The position numbers and the translations under genes were made by a program. This document shows, in pieces, positions 43,612-54,055 of a DNA stretch of 64,000 nt (position 1 is the stretch's first letter; each line of letters begins with the position of its first letter). This DNA is from Owenia fusiformis (taxonomy: Eukaryota > Annelida > Polychaeta > Sabellida > Oweniidae), in the NCBI GenBank assembly GCA_903813345.2, contig CAIIXF020000011.1:8964842-9028841 (forward strand). Reading direction: 5' to 3'. Under the pieces are notes generated by a model. That model was not told the origin of the DNA and searched no databases. It was given only the letters and a program-made list of their open reading frames with translations.

Positions 43612-44451
43612 ATGCAAACAAGATCTGCAACCAAAAAACAATCATACTCAAAAAATCAAAGGAAAATAACTGATTTCCGAACCAACTCAGTGGCCAAAAA
43701 AGTAAACAAAGACAAAATGGCGGAAGGCGGAAACAAACAAACCGAAACTGAACTCTTCAGCGAAGCTCTGCAAGAGCTACCAAGAAATGATGACCTGAAA
43801 AGGATGCTCATAGAGATTATCGACGCTAGAATAAATCCTATAAACGAAAGTCTGGCAAATATTGATGAAAAAATGACGAAATTCGAAAAAATTGAATCAG
43901 ACATTGGCGTCATGAAAAAACAATTGAGCGAGAAAACCAAGAAACTGACCGTGGACATAGAGCAAAATAAGCGCAATATTAAACAAACCGAAGAGAAATT
44001 ATTACGACTAGATCTCCAGAGAAGGCAAACAAACCTGATAATCGACAATATAGAGCAGAAAGGAGGCGAAAATGTAATAAAAACAGTCGAAACTTGCCTG
44101 GGAAATATCGGTTGCGCAGTTTCGATTTCGAATGCATACAGAATGGGAGCACCGGGAGGTCAAGGACGAATCGCACCAATCTTCGTGGAATTCCAAACAC
44201 GACGAGACGTAGACCGAGTTAAGAAAACGGCTTGGACGAAACAGAACAGCAAAACAGTAAAAATCAGAGAAGACTTGCCGAACGAGCTGAGGAAACTACG
44301 GGGTAAAGCGTACGCGAACCATATAAAAGCCGCCAAACGAGAGCAGAAAAAATTTAGATGGGACCTGGATAAATTATTCATAAACAACGTACAGATTGAC
44401 TTATCAGCCGAGATCGAAGAGACACGACGAGATATCACAAGAAATTCATAA
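43612..44451 (+). CDS. LINE ORF1 protein, L1-like RNA-binding chaperone
   Basis: 279 residues. The first 40 are basic and Gln/Ser/Asn-rich. Residues about 60-145 form a long heptad-type coiled coil (KMTKFEKIESDIGVMKKQLS and on), expected to trimerise. Residues 145-215 match the RRM-like segment of L1-type ORF1 proteins (LIIDNIEQKGGENV... RIAPIFVEFQTRRDV). The remainder is a basic C-terminal domain (ELRKLRGKAYANHIKAAKRE). The predicted role is binding LINE RNA into a ribonucleoprotein particle with ORF2. No stop or frameshift is present. The frame starts at the first ATG after the 5' UTR. A bulk of Lys and Glu codons ending in A gives an AT-rich, A-biased strand typical of LINEs. Confidence 0.85.
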   Translation: MQTRSATKKQSYSKNQRKITDFRTNSVAKKVNKDKMAEGGNKQTETELFSEALQELPRNDDLKRMLIEIIDARINPINESLANIDEKMTKFEKIESDIGVMKKQLSEKTKKLTVDIEQNKRNIKQTEEKLLRLDLQRRQTNLIIDNIEQKGGENVIKTVETCLGNIGCAVSISNAYRMGAPGGQGRIAPIFVEFQTRRDVDRVKKTAWTKQNSKTVKIREDLPNELRKLRGKAYANHIKAAKREQKKFRWDLDKLFINNVQIDLSAEIEETRRDITRNS

Positions 44452-44679
44452 AATAAGACTTTCAATTTTTTTTATCCCCAATTGTTCTTCTAAAATTAGG
44501 CCCAGTCTCTAGACGTTTTTTTACCAAGCATCTTTTTTCCTTAGGACGTTCCTCTTTTTGTTTACTCATTTTTTATATATTTTTAATTAATATTAATACT
44601 AAGATAACTAAAACAAACATGTATAATTTAACAAGAGTAGAGAGAGAGACAGGTAAGAACCAGGTTCAAAGCAATAATA

Positions 44680-47600
44680 ATGTCACTTAAAATAGCATCA
44701 CTAAACGCAAAGGGTTTGCAAAATAGGATCAAAAGGAGAAAAATATTCAATCTTACAAGAAAAGCCAAAATTGACATTCTCTTTCTCCAAGAAACACACA
44801 GTGGATCCAAGCAAGAATCATTGTGGTCTCAGGAATGGGAGTTCAAGGCTTTCTTCTCACAGTACTCACAAAATGCAGCAGGGGAAGGAGTACTCTTTTC
44901 AAATCGAAGTGACATAGAAATTATAAAAAATGAAACGGACCCAGAAGGAAGATATATCCTTATCCAGTGCCTGATGCATGGGAGGCCGACACTATTGATA
45001 AATGTTTATGGATTCAATCATGACAATGGAATTTTGTATCCAAAAATTAACGAGAAACTCAGAGAATATATAGACCACCAAATCATTATTGGAGGAGACT
45101 TCAATGTAATTTTAGAGCCAAATATCGATAAATATGGTGGAAGAGATGCAACACATGGAAAAACAAGAGAACAAATAAATGCACTAATCGAAGATTTCGA
45201 TCTTCTAGATGTATGGAGACAGAAAAACAAGAGAATCAATGACTATACATGGGAAAACAACAATTCAACCATCAAGTGTAGACTAGACTACTTTCTTGTT
45301 TCAGGAGACGTATTCCAATGTACAGAAGAAGCCATAATAGATCCAAACACATATATTAAGATTACAGACCACAAACTAATAACCCTTAAATTAAAATTTA
45401 CAGATCAACCACGTGGCCCCGGACTTTGGAAAATGAATAACAAATGGATTGGAGATGAAGAATATGACCAATTGATCAAACACAGTATTCAAGAAACAAC
45501 AAAGCAAAACACAACTCTACAACCAAATATATTATGGGAGTTAATAAAGTTTAACATAAAACAAGTTACAGTCAAATTTTCAAAGACTAAAAAAGAAGAA
45601 TCAAAAACTTACCTTGATATCAAGATGCGCCGCAGAATTCTACTACATCAACAAAAGCAAAGTGCTGCTTGCCAAATAGAGCAAGAGAGACTAAATAATG
45701 AAATTGAAAACCTTGACAATGAAATTGACATTTTAAATACAGAAAAAGCAAAAGCAACACTATTTAGAAGTAAAGTTAGGTGGATTGAAGAAGGTGAAAA
45801 ACCCACAGCTTACTTCCTCAAACTGGAAAAAAGGAATTTTCTTAACAAAACAATAACAAAGATAGAAACAGACGACGGGAAAATAGTTGAAAAACAAAAA
45901 GACATAGCTCTAGAACAAATGAAGTTTTATGAAAAGATATACAGATCAACCAATGTAGATGAAGAAAAACACAAAAGCATATTCTTCCCGGAAGAGAAAG
46001 ACACCGAGGAACTAACCGAAGACCAAAAACAAAATTGTGAAAATGATATAACAGAAGCAGAATGCCTCACACAACTAAAACTGATGAAAAGAGGAAAAAC
46101 TCCTGGCAGTGATGGCATAAGCACAGATTTCTATCAACACTTCTGGAAACTTTTAGCCCCATACCTGCTAAAAAGTTTTGAAGAAACATTTTTAAAAGGA
46201 GAATTGACGATCGAACAAAAAAGAGGTGTGATAACATTAATACCAAAAAAAGGCAAAAATCCAATGAAGCTTAAAAACTGGAGGCCTATAACGCTCCTAA
46301 ATACTGATTATAAGCTACTTACAAAATTGATAGCCTCCAGAATAAAACAAGTGCTCCCGCACATAATTAGTAGTGACCAAACGGGTTTCTTAAAAGGACG
46401 TTATATCGGAGAAAACATACGTCTTGTGATTGATCTAAATGAACACATGAAAAATGAAAACAGATATGGAATCATAACTCTAATTGATTTTCAAAAAGCC
46501 TTCGACACAATTGAGATCAGCTACATACTCAAGTCGCTAAAATACTTTAACTTTGGTGAAAATATAATAAAGTGGGTAAAAATTTTCTATAACAACATCA
46601 GTAGCACAATACTCAATAACGGTTTTACTTCACCTTACTTTAACCCAACTAGAGGAGTAAGACAAGGGTGCCCATTATCTCCTTACCTTTTTATCATTGG
46701 AGCAGAACTACTAAGCGCAGCCATAAGAAGAGCAACAAACATACAAGGAATTAAACTGAATGATGGCCTGAATACAGAAGTAAAGACAGCACAGTTTGCT
46801 GATGACACTACACTACTTCTCCAAGATGAAACATCGATAAAGCCAGCTATAAAATTACTCGAGAAGTTTGGAGAGACATCAGGTCTATGCATCAACAAAG
46901 AAAAGACAGAAATAGCCATAATTGGTGAAAAAACAAATCAACGTGAAATAGAAACCCTGTGTGAATCATTGAACTTAAAATTAGAAAAAAGAAAAATTAA
47001 ACTCTTAGGTATAAACATTCCTATGAATGGGGATAAAATAGAAGACATTAATTATCAAGGAGCTTTGGAAAAAATTGAAGCCCAAATCAAAATGTGGAAG
47101 CAAAGAATGATTACACCGATAGGGAAAATTCATGTAATCAAATCACTAATGATCTCTCAATTAACCTTTCTGCTAGCAGTTTTACCCCTTCCATCAGATG
47201 CATATCTTAAAGATGTTGAAACAAAACTATACAAGTTTATATGGAATGGCAAAAAAGATAAAATTTCAAGAAAAATATTACAGTTAGAACTGATCAAAGG
47301 AGGACTAGAAATGGTTAACCTAAAAGCCTTTGCCAAAAATGCAAAGGTTAAATGGTTAAGAAAATATTTCAATACAGATGACCAAGGTAAATGGAAAACT
47401 TTATGGAAAATGAAGCTAAAAAACTATGATAATAAGGGAAAATGGAATTGTAATGCTAAGGACCCAAAAACACTAGAAGACAAGGTGAACATTACAAGCA
47501 TAGATGAAATACTAAAAATATGGTGTGAGCTACACTACAAAGCAGCAAATGAACTTGTCACGAAGGAAGAAATAAAACATCAAATTATATGGAATAACAG

Positions 47601-48462
47601 CTGCATTCTGAACAGAAAAGAAACTATAAACAACAATGAATGGGAATCTAAGGAAATAAGGCATATACATCAGTTATATAAAGAGAACAAATTATTAAGA
47701 TTCCAAGAACTGGAAACCAAGTATAATTTAGCTCATCAAACATTCCTAGACTATAACAAAATTGTACTATGTATACCATTATCATGGAGACAAAAAATGG
47801 TGGAAGGGGGAGAAATTTGTACAAACTGGAAGCCACTCAGAGAACAATTGCCAAACATCTCAAATAAAAGCACTTATAGGATGTTTAAAAGACAGATAAA
47901 AATACAACCAATAAAAGCACAAAACAAGTGGCTTAGGGTGCTAAATGTAAATGAGGATAACTATAAAGAATGGGATGAAATATACACCACTTATAAAGTG
48001 ATAACAGAAAATGCGAAACTTAGATACTTCCAGTTCAGATTATTACACAGAACAATTTACTTCAATAAAATGCTGAACAAAATGAATATAGAGGGAAAAA
48101 ACACGCCAATGTGTACAATATGTAATGAGAACCATATAGATAGCATCGAACATGGATTCCTAGAATGTACAGCCACAAAGGACTTCTTGAGAACGTGCTA
48201 TGAGGAAGCTGGTGAAAACATACCAGAAAATAAAGACATTATTTTGGGATACAGTAGAGAAAAAAGACAACAAAATAAGCTACTGATCCATATGAAACAT
48301 TTCATATACTTAAGAAAATTAGGAGACAAAAGACCAGAACTAGGTCCTTTTAAAATATACCTCCAGAGTCAAAAAGAAGAAGAAAAATACATAGCGAAGA
48401 AAAACAACAAAATGGAACAACATGAGACACTATGGAATATCTGTAGCAGACTTTTGCGTTAA
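44680..48462 (+). CDS. LINE ORF2: endonuclease and reverse transcriptase
   Basis: 1,260 residues with no break. Residues 1-240 are an APE-type endonuclease: LNAKG (8-12), LQET (36-39), GGDFNV (138-143), RLDYFLVS (201-208) and the catalytic DH at 230-231. The reverse transcriptase occupies about 430-770, with IDFQKAFD (602-609), RGVRQGCPLSPYLF (658-671) and the catalytic FADD at 706-709. A long C-terminal region ends with a Cys/His cluster beginning at Cys1145 (CTICNENHIDSIEHGFLEC). The endonuclease nicks target DNA and the RT copies LINE RNA from the nick. It lies 228 bp downstream of ORF1. Domain order and lack of RNase H fit the L1/Tx1 group. All key residues are present, so it may be catalytically active. 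Confidence 0.9.
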   Translation: MSLKIASLNAKGLQNRIKRRKIFNLTRKAKIDILFLQETHSGSKQESLWSQEWEFKAFFSQYSQNAAGEGVLFSNRSDIEIIKNETDPEGRYILIQCLMHGRPTLLINVYGFNHDNGILYPKINEKLREYIDHQIIIGGDFNVILEPNIDKYGGRDATHGKTREQINALIEDFDLLDVWRQKNKRINDYTWENNNSTIKCRLDYFLVSGDVFQCTEEAIIDPNTYIKITDHKLITLKLKFTDQPRGPGLWKMNNKWIGDEEYDQLIKHSIQETTKQNTTLQPNILWELIKFNIKQVTVKFSKTKKEESKTYLDIKMRRRILLHQQKQSAACQIEQERLNNEIENLDNEIDILNTEKAKATLFRSKVRWIEEGEKPTAYFLKLEKRNFLNKTITKIETDDGKIVEKQKDIALEQMKFYEKIYRSTNVDEEKHKSIFFPEEKDTEELTEDQKQNCENDITEAECLTQLKLMKRGKTPGSDGISTDFYQHFWKLLAPYLLKSFEETFLKGELTIEQKRGVITLIPKKGKNPMKLKNWRPITLLNTDYKLLTKLIASRIKQVLPHIISSDQTGFLKGRYIGENIRLVIDLNEHMKNENRYGIITLIDFQKAFDTIEISYILKSLKYFNFGENIIKWVKIFYNNISSTILNNGFTSPYFNPTRGVRQGCPLSPYLFIIGAELLSAAIRRATNIQGIKLNDGLNTEVKTAQFADDTTLLLQDETSIKPAIKLLEKFGETSGLCINKEKTEIAIIGEKTNQREIETLCESLNLKLEKRKIKLLGINIPMNGDKIEDINYQGALEKIEAQIKMWKQRMITPIGKIHVIKSLMISQLTFLLAVLPLPSDAYLKDVETKLYKFIWNGKKDKISRKILQLELIKGGLEMVNLKAFAKNAKVKWLRKYFNTDDQGKWKTLWKMKLKNYDNKGKWNCNAKDPKTLEDKVNITSIDEILKIWCELHYKAANELVTKEEIKHQIIWNNSCILNRKETINNNEWESKEIRHIHQLYKENKLLRFQELETKYNLAHQTFLDYNKIVLCIPLSWRQKMVEGGEICTNWKPLREQLPNISNKSTYRMFKRQIKIQPIKAQNKWLRVLNVNEDNYKEWDEIYTTYKVITENAKLRYFQFRLLHRTIYFNKMLNKMNIEGKNTPMCTICNENHIDSIEHGFLECTATKDFLRTCYEEAGENIPENKDIILGYSREKRQQNKLLIHMKHFIYLRKLGDKRPELGPFKIYLQSQKEEEKYIAKKNNKMEQHETLWNICSRLLR

Positions 48463-48582
48463 TATCATCAATTTATACAAAGTGACAAAAATCATCAATC
48501 TTCCTTTCTCTCTCTCTCTCTCTCTCCTACAGTAAACAACATTAATAACCTGTAAACAATAATATGTGAAAATAAAGATTAA

Positions 48583-48589
<7 letters not shown>

Positions 48590-48614
<25 letters not shown>

Positions 48615-48615
48615 A
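48590..48615 (+). terminator. LINE poly-A tail
   Basis: An A run of about 26 bases follows AATAAA (48571-48576) and directly precedes the 3' target duplication. It marks the RNA 3' end that primed reverse transcription. Confidence 0.8.
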
Positions 48616-48949
48616 GACTTGTAATTGTTAGTCGAGTGAATCGTTTTACTGCCAAATTCCAATATGGCGGTTTCTGCTCGGACATTTTCGTAAATCTCCG
48701 GAGGTTGTCCGAACCTAACTAATTCTCAAAATTCATTTCGTTCGTTGCGTATCTCGCACCTAGCAAACCGCCATATTGGAAATAGGTCTAAAAAACTTTC
48801 ACTCGATGAACAATTTACAAGTCTTGATCGAAAAAGAAGTACTCCAGCGCTCCAATACTTACACGGATTGATGATACTGATGTAAGACACAGTTAGAGAC
48901 CAAAAGTAAGCCGCGGATCGACTTAATTCGATTTCAAAGGTCACTATTG

Positions 48950-49450
48950 ATCAGCTGTTCACTTCTCCGTTTGAGAGCCATTAGTTTCAAAATCTAACAT
49001 GGCTCTCGAAGTGAGTAACCTCTATACACCGCCCCCCCCCCCCCCCATTGAAAGATGTATCTTTATTCAAACTTATAATCAAGTTTAGAAGACAAAACTT
49101 CGCATTCCCTTTAATTAATGCATTCAGAGTCAGACACTATCTAAAATCGATTGGCAGTTGGCTACTATAGCAATCATCAAACTGCGCATGCGCAATTTAA
49201 ATAGGTCAAAGTGGATCAACTTTGCAGGTCAAAAAATTTAGGTAAGACACTAATTTGTTTCTATGTAGGCTGTATTCGAAGGCAATATTGAAACTATTAA
49301 ATAATTTGCTTTAGTTTGGTTGATTCACTGACAGGTCTTGTGATTTTGAGTTTGACTTTCATCTTAGTTTCAGATAAGAGATAGATTTTTTTTTTTCTAA
49401 ATTTTTTCACTTCCTGACATGGACTTTCAATCAATGTTTCTTTCGAAACT
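48950..49450. other. Intergenic, no gene seen
   Basis: A poly-C tract of about 17 bases lies near 49031 and a poly-T tract near 49388. No coding exon is supported. Confidence 0.4.
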
Positions 49451-49456
49451 TAGAGC

Positions 49457-49773
49457 CAGGGGCGGATCTGGGAACCAACAAGGGGGGGGGGGCAAATTTC
49501 TGGTCTGAGAAAAAAACGTCCCTAAAACCCCTAAAACCAAAATGTGGGCCCAAATTTTGAAATTTTGAGGCCCATTTTCTTCAAAATTTGGCCTAAAATT
49601 AAAAAATAAGGCCTTAGAAGGCCCATTTATGACCAAAAAGGCCCACTTTTTGGGGCAACAAGGCCTTTTTTGGCTTAACAATTTTTTTGGGCCCAATTTT
49701 TTTTTTCTGGGCCCACCCGAGGGGGGGGGGGGGGCCCGGGCCCCTGGGCCCCCCCCCCCCAGATCCGCCAGTG
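49457..49773. mobile_element. MITE with CAGGGGCGGATCTGG/CACTGGCGG ends
   Basis: A 317-bp relative of 10585-10790. The ends are CAGGGGCGGATCTGG and the complement of CACTGGCGGATCTGG. TAGAGC occurs on both sides (49451-49456 and 49774-49779), suggesting a 6-bp duplication here versus 5 bp in the other copy. The interior is GGCCC/TTTT low-complexity sequence with long G and C runs. Confidence 0.65.
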
Positions 49774-49911
49774 TAGAGCTGCCATGTAATTTTATCAGGA
49801 TTGGTGGAAGCACGAATTCAAAAAAGTTACCTGTTTTATTTCCCTATTCTCGCCTTGATTACACCTCATCTTTAACTTGCACAGCTATAAAACAAGACCA
49901 CAAGAGTCTTA

Positions 49912-51185
49912 TAGAGTCCATTTCACTGCTTCATTTCGTCAGTAGAACGGCAAAAATAAGAAATTGGGAGACCATTGTGCAATAATATACAGTTGGGGAC
50001 ATAAATAAATGACAGGTGGATTTGCTGAAGTGAGGATTTCCCATGTTAAAAATAAGAGAATTTACAAGAGGCCATAAATCAGTGGATGAGATTATACAAA
50101 ATGTAAAATAGGGGAAGTCGTCCTATCATCACAGGTACTCAGGGAAACTACTGATGATTTCAAATATGATAACTTCAACTTACTTTAAGAATATGAGACG
50201 AAAGATCAACCTTTCCTCTAAAATCTAAGTAGTGTTTGACATTTCTCAATCTCCGAACGCTAACACTTTAAGACCCCTTAGACTCGCATGTGCGGTGGTC
50301 CTAATTATCGCACAGTCGTCCTAATTATCGCACAGTTATGTTTCAGATGTCATTTCACGATACTGTATACATTTCTCTGTTTATAACAGATACATACATA
50401 TGCTGTAATCATTTTTCTATCAGTTTTAGTGTAAAATATCAACAAAATATACATTATACACTTACTTTTCTGTCTTTATTTGGAGGGGGTCAAAATTTGT
50501 CAGACGAATTTCACTTCTTGCGCAAAAGCATTTATGACAATGGCGGAAGTTAACAATTCTTAAAAAATGAAGAGATATTTCTAAATATATGAATAAATCA
50601 TGAAGATTGGGAGTAATGGTGTTGAACTGTTTTTCGTAACACTGGTTTAAAAGATGGTGGGTGCATATTTTAGCTATTTAGGACAATCGTGCGATAATTA
50701 GGACCGTGCGATAATTAGGACCACTTCCCCTATACAAATTTTAAGGGATATGTATCTAAACATAAACATTGTCTTAGACAATATTGGAAATTATGGGCTT
50801 TCAGACCACCATAATTAGGAAATGGTGATCGAAAATCGACCTGTCATTTATTTTTGTCCCCAACTGTATGGAAAAGTATATTCATAATGTACATGAATGA
50901 CATTTGTATATTTCAGATTTTTTAGTTTTTTGTGCAATAAGCCTGTGCCGTCTTGTAATTTGAAGAATTTCAGCCATGTTAATCTTATTGAAAATAACAT
51001 GGCAGAGAAACATCCAAATATAAGAGGCCACACACTTTATAAGCCAAACTAGAAGCAATCCAAGATATACAAATGTCATTCATGTACATTATGAATATAC
51101 TTTTCCATATATTATTGCACAATGGTCTCCCAATTTCTTATATTTGCCGTTATACTGACGAAATGAAGCAGTGAAATGGACTCTA
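49912..51185. mobile_element. Foldback element, Tc1-like MITE in its left arm
   Basis: Arms of about 125 bp (49912-49989 plus 50867-50910 on the left, 51063-51185 on the right) are near-perfect inverted copies, starting TAGAGTCCATTTCACTGCTT. The left arm is broken at a TA by the element at 49990-50866. The central loop of about 150 bp has no ORF of note. Confidence 0.7.
49990..50866. mobile_element. Tc1/mariner-like MITE
   Basis: Inverted ends CAGTTGGGGACATAAATAAA and, inverted, CAGTTGGGGACAAAAATAAA, with TA on both sides. An inner inverted repeat contains GTCCTAATTATCGCAC units and AATAGGGGAAGTCG. The 877-bp copy has no transposase. The intact right arm of the host foldback shows the site before insertion. 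Confidence 0.75.
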
Positions 51186-51189
51186 GACT

Positions 51190-52080
51190 AGTATGTATCA
51201 CTCGAAATTATAGTTTATCTATTTGCCTCGTTTGACTGTTTCTTGTTGAGTGGTAAGATCCAGTCGAGTTTTGGCAATGGATGACGTTTTCAGAATTATG
51301 TACATCCATAGGCTGAAAATTTGTCCGCTGTGACCGAGCGTGCTATTTTGCATAGAAACACTAGGAAATCCACATAATTTATTTTTTTACTCATATGTTT
51401 CGCTATATCAAAGAAAATTACCAACTCCATGCAATGGATAGATTATTTGCGGGTAACTTTAACTTCTGTTAAAAGCCAACAACACTTAGAGTAAAAGCTA
51501 TTGAAAACGGCACCAGAGTTTCATACTCCAAAATGTACCATTTCTTCACATGCTATCTATTGCAAGACTTATGCCTGGCTCAACCGTCACCATGTTATTA
51601 AGTGTTTTTAAGTTGTAAGGCCTGTCGTGACCCAAAATGCTGCTGAAAGTAGGGACTCGGTATATAACCATGGGCTTTCAATTAAGTTGAAAGCCCATGG
51701 TATAACAGAATAATGTACCAACAGAAACCATTTTTGTTATGCTTTGAATGGAACAAGTAAACCGATGCAATATGAGAATCGCAATCCAATTTTCAAACAT
51801 CTAGTAGGTCAAAAATTCAAATTAACGGTCAAAGTAAGTACCACGTTACAGTACTGTATATAAAGCAAACATTATGTGAAGTACATGATTTATATTTCAG
51901 CGTGCTTCTGCAAACCTGTACCAAACTTTAGGCAAAGCAAGCCTAATACCTTAAGTCCCTTATTAGCCTATTTTAAAGTCTTTCTGATGAATTATGCCAT
52001 GATTTATGAAGAATTTGATTAATTGGGTGATGCTTGCTTTGCTTTCAGGCTGGTACTTGATTGCACAGATCATCCAGGTC
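51190..52080. other. Arylsulfatase upstream region
   Basis: No gene is seen. A hairpin with 15-base arms (ACCATGGGCTTTCAA, 5-base loop) lies at 51667-51701. Near 52050 a TTGCTTTCAG acceptor-like site precedes the sulfatase start by about 60 bases, so a 5' UTR intron is possible. Confidence 0.4.
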
Positions 52081-52109
52081 TAAGAGATCAAAACAAACAT
52101 CTCTGAAAG

Positions 52110-53813
52110 ATGGCGCCCTGGTTTTCTTTGCATTTATTGGTCATAATCTGGTGCATTATGACCATAAGTGGTGAAACAAGCAAGCCAAACATTATCTTGA
52201 TTCTAGCTGATGATCTTGGCTGGAATGATGTCAGTTTCCATGGTTCTAATCAGATCCCTACACCAAACATTGATGCACTCGCCTACAGTGGTATAATTCT
52301 GAATAACTATTATGTGCAGCCGATATGTACACCAACCAGGAGTGCGTTACTCACTGGGAGATATCCTATTCACACTGGGCTACAACATAGCGTTTTAGTT
52401 GGCTCTGCTCCATATGGACTTGCATTGGATGAGATGGTTCTCCCACAATACCTCAAAGCCCAAGGCTATAGGAATCATATGGTTGGGAAGTGGCATCTAG
52501 GCTTTCATTCCTGGGAGTATACTCCAACATACCGAGGTTTTGAATCACATTTGGGTTACTACCAAGGCATGGAGGACTACTTTGATCATACATACGACCC
52601 AGGAAATGGGGATCCTAGATACTGGGGCCTTGATTTTAGACGCGATAAGGAACTTTTGAAAGATAAACTTGGGGAGTATTCAACAGAGCTTTTTACTAAG
52701 GAAGCTGAGTCTATAATCAATGCGCATAACGCTAGCGAGCCTCTTTTTATGTATCTCCCCCATCAGGCAGTTCACAGTGGGAATACAATTACTCCACTTG
52801 AAGCCCCTAAGAAATATACTGATAAGCTTGGACATATTCAGAATGAAAACAGGCGGCTTTTTGGAGGGATGTTATCTGCATTAGATGATTCAATCGGAAA
52901 TGTAACAAAAGCACTCAATGCCCGTGGTATGCTTGAAAACACCCTTATTATCTTTTCAACGGATAATGGCGGCCCTGCAAATGGATTTGACAGGAATGCT
53001 GCATCTAATTGGCCTCTACGGGGTACAAAGGCTCAACTTTGGGAGGGTGGTGTTAGAGGAACTGGCTTTGTATGGAGTCCTTTATTCAAGAAACAGGGAT
53101 ATGTCTCTGAACAACTTGTCCATGTAACTGATTGGCTGCCAACAATTCTCCATGCAGCTGGTGTTGACACTCATGCCCCAAAGCCCATAGATGGCGTTGA
53201 TCAATTTGATTCATTATCCAACAATGGAGTGTCTGCCAGGAAGGAAATATTGCTCAATATTGATCCACTGACAAAAACATATGCCATGAGGATTGGAGAC
53301 TTTAAACTGATATCTGGTGAGATGTATAATGGAAAATGGAGTGGTTGGTATCCACCTTATCAGCTTCCAAAGGATTCCATTTCCTTTGACCCCGTTTCAT
53401 TGACCTTTGATGACAATGTCAAGGAGAATGAAGTTTCATTTATGCAACAGCCTCGTGATCCAGAACTCTATAACAATGACCTTGCAGATATTCTCGCTCA
53501 GTACACTAACATTCCAACTATGAAACAAGCTCCAGTAAAAGTGGACTGTGGTCCCAAACCAAGCAATGCCTCAACTAACTGTAAACCCACAGTTGCCCCA
53601 TGTTTGTACAACGTGGCTATTGATCCTTGCGAATACAACAACATAGCAGAGAGTCATCCGGACATAGTGAAACAACTTCTAGCAAGGGTTCAGTCATACA
53701 ATGCAACCATGGTAGCTCCCAGGAACAAACCTCAGGACCCGGCTGGATTCCCTGACAAACATGATTGGGCATGGGTTCCATGGATTAACATCACTGAGAA
53801 CCAAAATAATTGA
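52110..53813 (+). CDS. Secreted arylsulfatase, ARSB/ARSI/ARSJ type
   Basis: 567 residues in one exon. Residues 1-21 are a hydrophobic signal peptide, so the enzyme is secreted or lysosomal. The sulfatase fold follows with the calcium-binding LADDLGW (32-38), the signature CTPTRSALLTGR with Cys73 as the residue converted to formylglycine, GKWHLG (126-131), HQAVH (218-222) and STDNGG (283-288). All catalytic positions expected for the family are present. Several N-glycosylation sites (NAS, NVT, NAT, NIT) are visible. Length and layout match 4-sulfatase-like arylsulfatases acting on sulfated sugars of glycosaminoglycans; the exact substrate cannot be read from sequence. The ATG lies in AAGATGGCGCC, a YY1-like start context. 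ATTAAA at 54002-54007 is a plausible polyadenylation signal. The lack of introns could reflect an old retrocopy or intron loss. Confidence 0.92.
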   Translation: MAPWFSLHLLVIIWCIMTISGETSKPNIILILADDLGWNDVSFHGSNQIPTPNIDALAYSGIILNNYYVQPICTPTRSALLTGRYPIHTGLQHSVLVGSAPYGLALDEMVLPQYLKAQGYRNHMVGKWHLGFHSWEYTPTYRGFESHLGYYQGMEDYFDHTYDPGNGDPRYWGLDFRRDKELLKDKLGEYSTELFTKEAESIINAHNASEPLFMYLPHQAVHSGNTITPLEAPKKYTDKLGHIQNENRRLFGGMLSALDDSIGNVTKALNARGMLENTLIIFSTDNGGPANGFDRNAASNWPLRGTKAQLWEGGVRGTGFVWSPLFKKQGYVSEQLVHVTDWLPTILHAAGVDTHAPKPIDGVDQFDSLSNNGVSARKEILLNIDPLTKTYAMRIGDFKLISGEMYNGKWSGWYPPYQLPKDSISFDPVSLTFDDNVKENEVSFMQQPRDPELYNNDLADILAQYTNIPTMKQAPVKVDCGPKPSNASTNCKPTVAPCLYNVAIDPCEYNNIAESHPDIVKQLLARVQSYNATMVAPRNKPQDPAGFPDKHDWAWVPWINITENQNN

Positions 53814-54001
53814 ATGCCTATAGATTGTTACATGCTATAAGATATGTTAGAAATTCAACATCTTTAAAACTCAACATTCTTGCCAAGAAATATTGGATTT
53901 TACTGCCTGGTGTTGCATGCAGTATTTTTCCATTTCAATAGTTTATTGATTTTCAAAGAACATTTAGGAAAGTTTGTAATTAATGAACAGCTGTAAAATG
54001 A

Positions 54002-54007
54002 ATTAAA
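54002..54007 (+). terminator. Putative polyadenylation signal ATTAAA
   Basis: First variant polyadenylation hexamer after the arylsulfatase stop, about 190 bases downstream, in a U-rich setting. Confidence 0.4.
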
Positions 54008-54055
54008 CATTTTGATGTGGCATTAAAAGGACAAAGAGAATCAGATGCTACAAAC

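Larger units (their letters stand above)
43487..48615 (+). mobile_element. Full-length two-ORF LINE, L1/Tx1-like
   Basis: A copy of about 5.1 kb with both ORFs open and a poly-A tail of about 26 bases (48590-48615) preceded by AATAAA at 48571. It is flanked by a duplication of 13-15 bp (GACTTGTAATTGT at 43474-43486 and 48616-48628). The insertion interrupts the foldback element. The 5' UTR of about 125 bp, ORF1, a spacer of about 230 bp, ORF2 and a short 3' UTR with a CT microsatellite are complete. Intact frames, long duplication and pure poly-A argue for recent insertion. Confidence 0.88.
39610..48944. mobile_element. Foldback element carrying two later insertions
   Basis: GTGACCTTTGAAATCGAATT at the left recurs inverted at the right end (to 48944), and the inner left part (43403-43486) is the inverse of 48800-48890. 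Removing the insertions at 39665-43402 and 43487-48615 leaves an element of about 470 bp whose arms are near-perfect inverted copies. The right arm therefore gives the empty-site sequence for both insertions. No coding capacity of its own. Confidence 0.75.

Noticed and set aside
43656-47836. Numerous minus-strand ORFs of 60-130 codons
   Set aside because: All are antisense shadows of LINE ORF1 and ORF2.
49427-49985. Gly/Pro-rich ORFs on both strands
   Set aside because: They are produced by the G and C runs of the MITE at 49457-49773.
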